A stretch of DNA of 16,689 nucleotides from Ktedonobacterales bacterium (GCA_025450405.1 JANWHL010000101.1:1-16689); one strand, 5' to 3'; positions 6,418-13,136 are shown, numbered from the stretch's first letter. The notes: generated by a model not told the origin, from the sequence alone. Made by a program: numbers and translations.

Positions 6418-7107
6418 CTAGTCGTCGTTCATCTTGATCCAGCCGTGCTTGAGGGCGTGGACCACGGCGGCGGTGCGGTCATTGACAGATAGCTTTTTCA
6501 GGATCGACGTGATGTGATTCTTCACTGTCTGATCGCTGATCTTGAGAGACTTGGCAATCTCTTTGTTGCTGTTGCCGCGGGCGATGTAGTCCAGGATCTC
6601 AATCTCCCGGTTCGAGAGCGGGGTGTAGAGGGGTGCTACCTCAGGCGGCTCCTCGACGGCCACGGTGCGAAACGCCTGGAGCACGCGACTCGCCACGGCG
6701 GGGCGCGAGAGGACATTGTCGTTGATAATGAAGGTGCCCTGGCTCACACGGCGGACGGCATCGACGAGCTCGTCCGCGGAAATCCCCTTGAGCATATAGG
6801 CGGCCGCCCCGAGCTTCATGGATTGGAAGAGCTGCTCTTCGTCCTCAAACGCGGTCAGCATGATGATGGCGACGCGCGGCGACCAGTGTCGCAACTGGCG
6901 AGCGAGCTCGAGTGAGTCGTTGGTGGACAGCAGCGCATCGATGAGCACAACATCCGGCGACTGCAGGCGTGCCAGGTCGAGTCCGGTCTTGCTATCGGAC
7001 GCTTCGGCGACGATGGTACATTCGCCGGAAGCCTCGAGCGCCGATCGGCAGCCCTGACGATAGAGCGGATGCTCATCGATGATCATGACGCGAATTAATT
7101 CCATCAT
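6418..7107 (-). CDS. NarL/DegU-family response regulator
   Basis: DNA-binding response regulator, 229 residues. The receiver (about 5-122) has acidic residues Asp11/Glu12, phospho-acceptor Asp57 in VVLIDALL, Thr85 and Lys107. After Asp57 the usual xMPxxxG is replaced by ALLSTNDS, an unusual loop for this family. A linker (about 123-160) leads to a LuxR-type helix-turn-helix (about 164-229) with LSNREIEILDYIARGNSNKE and the recognition part SDQTVKNHITSILKKL. Two ATG codons open the frame; GGAGAA lies 5 nt before the first and 8 nt before the second, so either could be used. It precedes the DegS-like kinase by 33 nt. The target is unknown; the pilin promoter region just beyond the kinase is the nearest plausible one, by inference. 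Confidence 0.93.
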   Translation of the reverse strand: MMELIRVMIIDEHPLYRQGCRSALEASGECTIVAEASDSKTGLDLARLQSPDVVLIDALLSTNDSLELARQLRHWSPRVAIIMLTAFEDEEQLFQSMKLGAAAYMLKGISADELVDAVRRVSQGTFIINDNVLSRPAVASRVLQAFRTVAVEEPPEVAPLYTPLSNREIEILDYIARGNSNKEIAKSLKISDQTVKNHITSILKKLSVNDRTAAVVHALKHGWIKMNDD

Positions 7108-7180
7108 CGCTTCTCCAGATAGTAAGAGATGGCCGACGCTGACCGCTTACGACCACGACGTGCGCCGCCCCGCCGGTCCC

Positions 7181-7186
7181 AGTATA
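7181..7186 (-). promoter_or_regulatory. -10 box for the regulator-kinase operon
   Basis: TATACT on the minus strand, about 75 nt before the response regulator ATG. No good -35 is seen at 16-18 nt upstream, so an activator or another sigma factor may help. The same hexamer occurs before several other genes here. Confidence 0.45.
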
Positions 7187-7289
7187 CACTCCCCGGCAAG
7201 TCGCCCTCGCCGGCGCGGTGGGCTCGATGGCGTCGGACTTGAACGCATCGCTCTCAGACCGCCCGGACTCGGCCAGGCCAGCATGGATT

Positions 7290-7315
7290 GGGCGCCGGCC
7301 GACGGGCCGGCGCCC
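7290..7315 (-). terminator. GC hairpin after the aldolase gene
   Basis: GGGCGCCGGCC (7290-7300) and GGCCGGCGCCC (7305-7315) are perfect 11-bp arms with a 4-nt loop, 62 nt after the aldolase stop. There is no T-tract after it. It separates the aldolase unit from the regulator-kinase operon. Confidence 0.65.
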
Positions 7316-7321
7316 GCGCGC

Positions 7322-7371
7322 GGCGCCTGAGCAAGACCAATGGGCGCCTGAGCAAGACCAATGGGCGCCTG
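7322..7371. repeat. 21-bp tandem repeat, 2.4 copies
   Basis: The unit (7322-7342) is repeated exactly at 7343-7363, and its first 8 bases (GGCGCCTG) recur at 7364-7371. It fills the space between the aldolase stop (7378) and the terminator-like hairpin (7290-7315). The period is a multiple of three and the aldolase frame stays open through it after the stop codon. Confidence 0.85.
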
Positions 7372-7377
7372 GTGGAG

Positions 7378-8304
7378 CTATTCGCGCGATGCGGGCGCGC
7401 CAAACTCGCGGAGCATCTCATGAATTTCGCGGCTGAGCTGGAGAGCTTCATCGAACGGCCGCTGCCAGACGTTGCGGCCGAAGATGAGGCCAGTGGCCCC
7501 GCCGTCCATGGCGACGCGCGCCTTCTCGATGACGTCGCCCTCGCCTTCCATTTCGCCACCGCTAAAGAGCACAAGCGCCTTGCCCGCCGAATCGACCACC
7601 ATGCGCACAGCCTCCTCGCGCGACGGCCGCATGGTGTTATACGGCTTGGGCGCGGCGGCATCCTTTTCCGGGTTGCTCTTGGGGACGTTGATCTTGACGA
7701 TGTCAGCACCCAATTCATTGGCCACGCGAGCGGCGTAATCGATCGCGTAGAGGCTCTCGCGTCCACCTTTGAGCTCGATGGCTTCACCGCGTGGATAGGC
7801 CCAGACGATGATCGGCATCTGATAGCGATCCGCGTCCTCGCGCACCCTGGCGAACTGACGGAAGTCCTCGGCTTGGAGCGGCGAGCCGACGTACAGGGTG
7901 TAACCAACCGCGTCGGCGCCCAGACGCACGGCATCCTCCACACTCGCGATGCAGGGAGAAATGGGCTGTTTGTCGGCGGGGATCTCGGTCTTGCCGTTCA
8001 GTTTGAGGACCAGCGGAACGCTGCCGGCATACTTGTTCATGTACTTCTCGGCAATGCCGATCTGAAAGACGATGCCCGAGAAGTTGCCCTCTTTAGCCAG
8101 GCGGAGCTGGAACTCCGGATCCTTAGCGGGAGGATTGGCGAAGAAGTCGCGAGGCCCATGCTCCAGGCCCTGATCGATCGGCAAGAAGAGGAGCGTGCCA
8201 TTGCCAGGGCCATACTGATACAGGAGACGATGCAGGCGCGTGCGCTTGCCAATGCTAAGGTCGAGGTCCGCGAGCGTGGGCCGCTTGACGCGGGGCGTGG
8301 CCAT
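7378..8304 (-). CDS. class I (DhnA-type) fructose-bisphosphate aldolase family protein
   Basis: TIM-barrel, Schiff-base aldolase of the DeoC/LacD/DhnA superfamily, 308 residues. Most relatives split fructose-1,6-bisphosphate to DHAP and glyceraldehyde-3-phosphate; LsrF-like relatives act on other sugar phosphates, so the exact substrate is not certain. Recognisable parts are LPIDQGLEHG (41-50), which holds the early active-site Asp44, PLVLKLNGKT (97-106), ADAVGYTLYVGS (130-141), IIVWAYPRG (165-173), ADIVKINVPKS (200-210) with Lys204 as the likely Schiff-base lysine, and VLFSGGEMEG near 261-270 for phosphate binding. I chose the ATG at 8304 because AGGAGG lies 7 nt upstream and because the open frame beyond it has no family-like sequence. 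It has its own promoter and a long leader, and ends near a 21-bp repeat and a strong hairpin. It appears to be a stand-alone metabolic gene among regulatory genes. Confidence 0.9.
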   Translation of the reverse strand: MATPRVKRPTLADLDLSIGKRTRLHRLLYQYGPGNGTLLFLPIDQGLEHGPRDFFANPPAKDPEFQLRLAKEGNFSGIVFQIGIAEKYMNKYAGSVPLVLKLNGKTEIPADKQPISPCIASVEDAVRLGADAVGYTLYVGSPLQAEDFRQFARVREDADRYQMPIIVWAYPRGEAIELKGGRESLYAIDYAARVANELGADIVKINVPKSNPEKDAAAPKPYNTMRPSREEAVRMVVDSAGKALVLFSGGEMEGEGDVIEKARVAMDGGATGLIFGRNVWQRPFDEALQLSREIHEMLREFGAPASRE

Positions 8305-8326
8305 GAGTGGTGATCCTCCTTCGGGT

Positions 8327-8397
8327 CGGCTGCCTCGGGGCACCGGGGCTGGGAATCCGAGGGCGAGGGACGGAGAGCACCCAGGCACCGGCAGCCG
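8327..8397 (-). promoter_or_regulatory. long inverted repeat in the aldolase leader
   Basis: CGGCTGCC (8327-8334) and GGCAGCCG (8390-8397) are perfect 8-bp arms that would close a roughly 55-nt loop in the leader of about 150 nt. Further partial pairing (GGTGCC/GGCACC, TGGG/CCCA) is possible inside. It ends just before the AGGAGG. It matches no riboswitch class that I recognise. Confidence 0.3.
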
Positions 8398-8460
8398 CGA
8401 ACGCGTGATCATGGTGAGGCGGGCGATGCGAGTCCCGCTATTTGCCTGGCTCGCGCCGAC

Positions 8461-8490
8461 AGTATAGCCCACCGCGCCGGAACGCTACAA
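8461..8490 (-). promoter_or_regulatory. aldolase promoter
   Basis: On the minus strand, TTGTAG (8485-8490) and TATACT (8461-8466) are 18 nt apart. It lies just after the stop of the GTPase gene and gives a leader of about 150 nt before the aldolase ATG. Confidence 0.65.
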
Positions 8491-8507
8491 GGTGCGCGTG
8501 GAGACCC

Positions 8508-9092
8508 TCAGGCGCGTTCCAGCCGTCGCAGTGTGGAGTTCATGGCGACCTTCAGGCTTTCGACGACGCCCCAGCCGGCGACCGCCACGGCCTCGAAGCT
8601 GGGGCCGCGATAGGGATTCAGATACTGCTCCAGCACTGGTACGGGCAGGATGTTGGGAAGGTCGCGCTTGTTCCACTGCAAAACGATCGGAAACTCTCCC
8701 GGCTGTTTGCTCATGCGCCGGAGTTGTTCGGTCAGCTCGTTGAAGCTCTCGATGTTTTCCTGCAACTTGTTGGCCTGGGAGTCGGCGACGAAGACCACAC
8801 AATCGGCGCCCTTGAGGACGGAGATGCGGGTTTGCTGGTAGAGCACCTGGCCGGGGACCGTGTACAGCTGGAGCCGGATATTGAAGCCATGAACCCGGCC
8901 AACTTCTAGCGGGAGCAGGTCAAAGTACAAAGTGCGCTCGGTCTCGGTGTCGATCGAGACCATCTCGCCGACATCGCGCGGATCGATTGTTTTGTGAATG
9001 TAGTGCAGGTTGGTCGTCTTGCCACTGAGGCCAATGCCATAGTAGACGATCTTGCAGTTAATTTCTCGTTTCGCCATGTTGATTAGGGACAT
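8508..9092 (-). CDS. mglA: MglA-type small Ras-like GTPase
   Basis: Bacterial small GTPase of the MglA family, 194 residues. In Myxococcus MglA sets the leading pole and controls gliding and type IV pili; in other bacteria homologues also act in polarity and motility. The N-terminus MSLINMAKREINCKIVYYG is close to that of Myxococcus MglA, which supports the ATG at 9092; AGGAG lies about 5 nt upstream. The P-loop is GIGLSGKTT (19-27), Thr54 in DTETERT marks the switch I region, TVPGQ (78-82) replaces the usual DxxGQ as is standard for MglA, FVADSQ follows at 101-106, and NKRD (141-144) is the guanine-specificity motif. The frame is open further upstream, but the added residues look non-native. 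No MglB/Roadblock partner is seen in the window. A TTGCAT-16-TACAAT promoter precedes it. A link with the Tad pilus genes about 4 kb away is inference. Confidence 0.93.
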   Translation of the reverse strand: MSLINMAKREINCKIVYYGIGLSGKTTNLHYIHKTIDPRDVGEMVSIDTETERTLYFDLLPLEVGRVHGFNIRLQLYTVPGQVLYQQTRISVLKGADCVVFVADSQANKLQENIESFNELTEQLRRMSKQPGEFPIVLQWNKRDLPNILPVPVLEQYLNPYRGPSFEAVAVAGWGVVESLKVAMNSTLRRLERA

Positions 9093-9203
9093 ACCGGCTC
9101 CTGTCGACCGAGCTCGCCACGCGTCGTCCGCTCGCTGCCTCCCTGCCCGACAGCCACCCTGCGCCAAGCCAGGCAACGCGTTCTCGTGCGGTTTGGTATG
9201 GCT

Positions 9204-9231
9204 ATTGTATCTCACCCGCCCGAATATGCAA
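9204..9231 (-). promoter_or_regulatory. mglA promoter
   Basis: On the minus strand, TTGCAT (9226-9231) and TACAAT (9204-9209) are 16 nt apart. The leader before the mglA ATG would be about 105 nt. It begins about 40 bp after the stop of the upstream membrane protein gene. Confidence 0.6.
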
Positions 9232-9272
9232 CTGTGCGGGAAGATGGTGTCATAGGCAGAGTTGTCGCGCCG

Positions 9273-10436
9273 TCAACTGGTGGCGAGGAAGAACCGCCAG
9301 GTCCACCAAACAAGCAATGCCAGGGTCCCGCCGAGGGTGATGAGCTGCGCGGCGAGCGCGCCGACGTCAATGCGGGGCGCCGGGCGAGCGTACCCGCGGT
9401 CACGCGCGGCCGCCAGCTCCATGGCGACGAAGGTGGCGGGTGGCGCGCCCTGCTCCGGCGGGCTGGCGGGGTGACCAGCCGCGCGGGTCCAGGCGATCTG
9501 TGCCCGTTCCAGCACAACCGCGAATCGCGGATCCGTCCGCACCTCATACCAGGCGTCAGGTTGGCTGGCGTACCAGCAAACGTAGTGTGGCGCGACATGC
9601 GCCGCCTCATCAATCAGCATGAGCGCGCGCAGGCGCGCGGCGGCGTCGCCCCCCGCCAGGGCGTCCGCCTCCTCGGCCAGCGCCTCCGCGCGAATGAGGC
9701 GGTCGGATCGGGCCAGGCGGTAGAGCGTGCGCAAATGCGCGCGCGCCCGCGGCTGGCGGCCCAGATCGCGCTCAGCGCGGGCCAGCGCCGCGAGTAACGC
9801 GGCATGGTGCTCGGGCTGAACCAGCGGCAACAACGCCTCAACATCGGACAGACCAGCCTCGGCCGCCGCGCGCGCCTCAGCGGGTTCGCGCCGCGCCAGC
9901 AGCACGTTGGCCAACGTCGCGTTGGCGCTCACCGAGCGCTCGCGAGTCAGCGAGAGGGTGACGCGCGCGGCCCCCGCCGCCTCATCATACCGATTCAACC
10001 AGAGCAGCGCGAGCGCGCACTGCGCGAGCGTCTCGGGGTCTGGCCGCGCGCTTGCCGCCTCGAGTGCCGAGGCCAGCGCGTAGCTGAGGCGCCCCGCCGC
10101 GAGCAGGGCGCTCGTCCGGCGATTCAGCCACGCCACGCGTCCGGAGCCCGACCACACGTAGCGCCCTCGGACCGCGAGCTCGGCTTCGGCCAACGCGACC
10201 GCGCGGCCCGTGGCGCCCCGATGCATCAGGCGATCGAAGCGCGCGGCGGGCGCAAACCACCTCACGGCCCGCAGAATGACGAACCAGATGGCTACCCCGA
10301 CCAGCGGCAGGCCATGGAACGAGCGGTTGAGGACCACCGACGCGGTGACCGGGCCCACCACACACACCAGCCAGGCGCCGAGCAGCGCGCCCGCCAGCGG
10401 GCGGCCGCGGTCTCCGGAGCCTCTGCCCTGTCGCAT
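9273..10436 (-). CDS. TPR-like membrane protein of unknown function
   Basis: I do not recognise a specific family. With the ATG at 10436 it has 387 residues. A basic N-terminus (MRQGRGSGDRGR) precedes two membrane segments at about 14-36 and 43-61. A long Ala/Leu/Arg-rich helical region (about 65-300) follows with TPR/SEL1-like spacing (for example ALALLWLNRYDEAAGAARV and ALARAERDLGRQPRARAHLR), so it probably forms a helical-repeat scaffold. A final membrane segment lies at about 357-383 (LITLGGTLALLVWWTWRFF). The helical repeat region could be on the cytoplasmic side, but topology is not proven. The frame is open up to a GTG at 10547; I prefer 10436 because a TATACT -10 box lies inside that extension and the shorter start gives a normal membrane-protein N-terminus. 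The ribosome site (GGGACG) is weak. It precedes mglA, which has its own promoter. Confidence 0.72.
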   Translation of the reverse strand: MRQGRGSGDRGRPLAGALLGAWLVCVVGPVTASVVLNRSFHGLPLVGVAIWFVILRAVRWFAPAARFDRLMHRGATGRAVALAEAELAVRGRYVWSGSGRVAWLNRRTSALLAAGRLSYALASALEAASARPDPETLAQCALALLWLNRYDEAAGAARVTLSLTRERSVSANATLANVLLARREPAEARAAAEAGLSDVEALLPLVQPEHHAALLAALARAERDLGRQPRARAHLRTLYRLARSDRLIRAEALAEEADALAGGDAAARLRALMLIDEAAHVAPHYVCWYASQPDAWYEVRTDPRFAVVLERAQIAWTRAAGHPASPPEQGAPPATFVAMELAAARDRGYARPAPRIDVGALAAQLITLGGTLALLVWWTWRFFLATS

Positions 10437-10517
10437 GGTGTCGATCGTCCCCACTCTCGGCCGCCGTCCGGCGCGACCCAGCGTTGCCACTGAGGTAGCG
10501 TCCGCCACTCCTCGCCT

Positions 10518-10523
10518 AGTATA
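10518..10523 (-). promoter_or_regulatory. -10 box before the TPR-like membrane protein
   Basis: TATACT on the minus strand, about 80 nt before the chosen ATG. No strong -35 is seen (TGTCGA at about 17 nt). Its place argues against the GTG start at 10547. Confidence 0.45.
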
Positions 10524-10552
10524 ACGGACGGCGGCGTGCTTCGACACCCGAA

Positions 10553-10569
10553 CGCATCGGTCCGATGCG
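10553..10569. promoter_or_regulatory. 17-bp interrupted palindrome upstream of the TPR gene
   Basis: CGCATCGGTCCGATGCG has perfect 8-bp arms around one base. Its centre lies about 50 bp upstream of the predicted transcription start, a normal position for an activator or upstream repressor site. As RNA it cannot form a good hairpin because the loop is one base, so a protein site is more likely than a terminator. Confidence 0.45.
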
Positions 10570-10686
10570 CGCCGTCCGCGCGGCGCGATTCGCGGGTGCG
10601 TTGCGGACGACTCCGCGCGCTGTGCCGTGCGCGATCGTCTCAGCGTGGGCTGGGCTGAGTGGCGCTGTCAGACCGCGACTCCCGCT

Positions 10687-11982
10687 TCACGGCGGCGATC
10701 CAGGCCCTGGCAACGTGGCGCCGAGGAGAATGAGCAGCCCGCCCGCCAGCGCGACCGGCAGAAAAGCCAGCGCCGGCACGTGCGCGGCATCCCAGAGCCG
10801 CCCACCAAGCAGTGGCCCCACGAACGCCAGCGAATACCCCAGGCTAATCGTCGCCCCCGCCAACCGGCCGACATCCTCCGCTGGGACCAGCATGGGCGGC
10901 AGCGCGCTGCCGAGCACGAAGACACCGGCCGAGGCACCGCCGATGAGCGCGGTCCACCACGGCCCAGTGGCGGCGGGTGCCCAGAGCCAGCCGGCCAGCG
11001 CGACCAGCGCCACGATGCCCGCGGCGACGAACGGCCATCTCCGGCCCACCAGACGCTGCGCGGTGACGGTGAGCCCAAGACCGACCGGCAGTTGAAACGC
11101 GCTGAGGGTCGCGAGTGCGGCGGCGGTACCGCCGGCCCGACCGACGGCGAGATCAAAGTTCGGTATCCACGCGTTCATTCCAAAATACATCAAACTCGAT
11201 GTACCGACGAGCAGACCAAGATGCCAGGCGCTCACCCGCGGGCGATGGGGCATACTCACGCCCCCAGGTGCCACGCCCTCAGGTGCGACCGGCGCCCCGT
11301 TGGGGCGCGTGGGCGCCTGGTCGGTGTCGGCAATCCGAGTCTTTGCGCGCCGCGTGTGGGCGCGCCGCGTGCTGGCTGCCGTCCCCAGGGGCGGCGCGGC
11401 CGGGGCCAGGACGAGCCACAGCACCAGCGCGGCGACCACTGGCACGCTCCACACGACGAACGTGGCCGGCCAGGCGTCGCGGCCTAGTGCGGGTAAGAGC
11501 ACCGGACCAGTTACGGCCACGGCGGTCGTTTCCCCGATCATCATGGCGCTGGAGAACACCGCGGTGACAAGGCCGATCCGCGCGGGAAACCACTGGCGCG
11601 TCAGAACGGGCATGGCCGCCTGCGCGATCGTGACGCCCACACTCAGCACGATCGTGAACACATACAGCGGAATGACTCCCGGGATGGCGCGCAAGCCGGC
11701 CCCGACCGCGAGCACCGCCAGACCAACGGCGATGGCGGTCCGCCCGCCATAGCGACCAATCGCGGGCGCGAGCGGCCACGCTAGCAGTCCCAGACACAGG
11801 CTGGGGATGGCGGGGATAAGACCCAGGGCGGTGTACGAGAGCCCAAGGTCGCGCTGGAGAAGTGGCAGCACCGGTGGGACGCCGAGCAGCACCGTCCGCA
11901 GATTGAAACCAACCAACGCGCAAAGTGCTAATGTCAGAGCCACGCGGCCCCCGCCGCGCACACTACTTGCCCCGTGATCCAC
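10687..11982 (-). CDS. CynX/NimT-type MFS transporter
   Basis: Inner-membrane secondary transporter of the major facilitator superfamily, 431 residues, with about 12 predicted membrane helices in two halves. The N-terminal half has the CynX/NimT style: NLRTVLLGVPPVLPLLQRDLG after helix 1, GLIPAIPSLCLGLLAWPLAP, and RYGGRTAI as the loop 2-3 motif (about 77-84). A Pro/Ala/Arg-rich cytoplasmic loop (about 200-245) separates the halves and contains small internal repeats (RRAHT/RRAKT; APVAPEGVAPGGV). Family members include the cyanate transporter CynX and the 2-nitroimidazole exporter NimT; the substrate here cannot be read from sequence. The start is a GTG at 11982 with only a weak G-rich ribosome site; GTG codons at residues 8 and 14 are alternatives. 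A possible extended -10 lies about 70 bp upstream. It is not clearly joined to its neighbours. Confidence 0.87.
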   Translation of the reverse strand: MDHGASSVRGGGRVALTLALCALVGFNLRTVLLGVPPVLPLLQRDLGLSYTALGLIPAIPSLCLGLLAWPLAPAIGRYGGRTAIAVGLAVLAVGAGLRAIPGVIPLYVFTIVLSVGVTIAQAAMPVLTRQWFPARIGLVTAVFSSAMMIGETTAVAVTGPVLLPALGRDAWPATFVVWSVPVVAALVLWLVLAPAAPPLGTAASTRRAHTRRAKTRIADTDQAPTRPNGAPVAPEGVAPGGVSMPHRPRVSAWHLGLLVGTSSLMYFGMNAWIPNFDLAVGRAGGTAAALATLSAFQLPVGLGLTVTAQRLVGRRWPFVAAGIVALVALAGWLWAPAATGPWWTALIGGASAGVFVLGSALPPMLVPAEDVGRLAGATISLGYSLAFVGPLLGGRLWDAAHVPALAFLPVALAGGLLILLGATLPGPGSPP

Positions 11983-12050
11983 CGTGAGCCGCCCGCCCCT
12001 GTGCTCGTCCTTGATCAGTTGTTCACCGCTATCTCAACCAAACGCCTCCC

Positions 12051-12056
12051 AGTTTA
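12051..12056 (-). promoter_or_regulatory. possible extended -10 for the MFS gene
   Basis: TGATAAACT on the minus strand gives TG, one base, then TAAACT (12051-12056). No -35 is evident. The leader would be about 62 nt. Weak call. Confidence 0.3.
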
Positions 12057-12109
12057 TCACGCGTGACGACACGGTACGTGCCGGCGCGCTCTAGTTGCGC
12101 GCGGTCCGC

Positions 12110-13045
12110 CTATTCGATGACGCGGTCGTCCGCGCTTGTCCCGTCGCCGCCCGGCCCGTTGCCGCTGGCATCCGCGTCCATGCCATGTCCGCCGTCGCCA
12201 TTGGTGGCCCCAGGCGCGGCCGGGAAGATCTCGAGATGATCGTCGCTGAGGTGAACACGCGCGCGGCCGCCGAAGGGCAGAGCATCCAGCAGGGCGCGCG
12301 GAATTTGGAGCCGGCCGACACTGTCGATAATGATGGTCTCCTCGGCCGCCTCGGCGTGGAGCACCTCAGTGCTGGTGCGACCGTCGCGAATAGCCACGGA
12401 GCGATCCATGGCCTCGGCGACATTGGTGTCATGCGTGACGGCCACGGTGGTCAGGCCCAGATCCCGGTTTAAATCGCGCAGCAGGCCAAGCACCTCGCGG
12501 GCGGTCGCGCTGTCGAGCTCGCCGGTGGGTTCGTCCGCAAGCAGCAGGGGCGGATCGTTCGCCAGAGCCACGGCCAAAGCCCCGCGCTGTTGCTCACCGC
12601 CCGAGAGCCGTTCCGGCTTGTGGTCCACACGATCGGCCAGGCCGACACGCCGCAGCAGCTCGCGTGCGCGAGTGCGCCGTTGGCGCGCGGGATAGCCCGC
12701 CAGCACCATCGGCACCAGGACATTATCCAGCAGCGACAGGTCGCTGAGCAAATTGCGGCTGGTTTGCTGCCAGACATGGCCGACGATGCGCCGTCGGTAG
12801 AGGAGCCGGTCGTGACTCGTCAGGCGCGTGAGATCCACCCCGGCCACCTCACACCGGCCAGCGCTGGGAACGTCCAGTCCGCCGAGGATATTGAGCAGCG
12901 TGCTCTTGCCAGCGCCCGAAGGCCCGACCAGCGCCAGCATCTCGCCCTGCGGCACATAGAGATCCAGACCTTGCAGCGCGACGACTTCGAGATCGGCCGC
13001 CTTATAGATCTTCACCAGGTTGTGCGTCTCGACCAGCGCAGGCAT
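12110..13045 (-). CDS. ABC transporter ATPase with C-terminal SpoVT/AbrB-like domain
   Basis: ATP-binding subunit of the MacB/LolD/FtsE type, 311 residues. Motifs, numbered from the ATG at 13045: Walker A GPSGAGKST (41-49), Q-loop Gln94, signature LSGGEQQR (147-154), Walker B LLLADE with Glu172, D-loop LD (177-178) and H-loop His205 in VTHD. After the ATPase core, residues about 237-275 (ETIIIDSVGRLQIPRALLDA followed by LPFGGRARVHLSDDHLEIFP) look like a SpoVT/AbrB swapped-hairpin domain. The last 35 residues are Gly/Asp-rich and probably disordered. The start is open: an ATG at 13057 touches the GGAGG, while 13045 has that GGAGG 12 nt away and gives a family-like N-terminus (MPALVETHNLVKIYKAADLE). 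It starts about 90 bp after the permease stop and is very probably its partner. What is moved (lipid, lipoprotein or peptide) is unknown. Confidence 0.92.
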   Translation of the reverse strand: MPALVETHNLVKIYKAADLEVVALQGLDLYVPQGEMLALVGPSGAGKSTLLNILGGLDVPSAGRCEVAGVDLTRLTSHDRLLYRRRIVGHVWQQTSRNLLSDLSLLDNVLVPMVLAGYPARQRRTRARELLRRVGLADRVDHKPERLSGGEQQRGALAVALANDPPLLLADEPTGELDSATAREVLGLLRDLNRDLGLTTVAVTHDTNVAEAMDRSVAIRDGRTSTEVLHAEAAEETIIIDSVGRLQIPRALLDALPFGGRARVHLSDDHLEIFPAAPGATNGDGGHGMDADASGNGPGGDGTSADDRVIE

Positions 13046-13067
13046 CCGAGCCCCCATCCTCCGTACG

Positions 13068-13098
13068 CGCGATCCCCTTGCGTCGGGTGCGGATCGCG
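13068..13098 (-). promoter_or_regulatory. hairpin in the permease-ATPase junction
   Basis: CGCGATCC (13068-13075) and GGATCGCG (13091-13098) are perfect 8-bp arms around a 15-nt loop, just before the GGAGG of the ATPase gene. It may adjust the ratio of ATPase to permease or block ribosome access; function is inference. Confidence 0.4.
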
Positions 13099-13136
13099 GC
13101 CTCGTGCTTCTCCAGACCAGCTTGAGCGGGCCAGGG

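Noticed and set aside
4915..6492. Plus-strand open frame of 525 codons opposite the histidine kinase
   Set aside because: Covers the kinase antisense; the kinase has all H, N, G1, G2 and G3 boxes, while this product has only composition bias.
8305..8472. N-terminal 56-codon extension of the aldolase
   Set aside because: It would start almost at the promoter -10 and lacks family-like residues; the ATG at 8304 has AGGAGG at 7 nt.
9093..9215. N-terminal 41-codon extension of MglA
   Set aside because: It overlaps the predicted mglA promoter and differs from the usual MglA start MSxIN, which is present at 9092.
10627..11487. Plus-strand open frame of 286 codons opposite the MFS gene
   Set aside because: Shadow of the MFS transporter; composition only.
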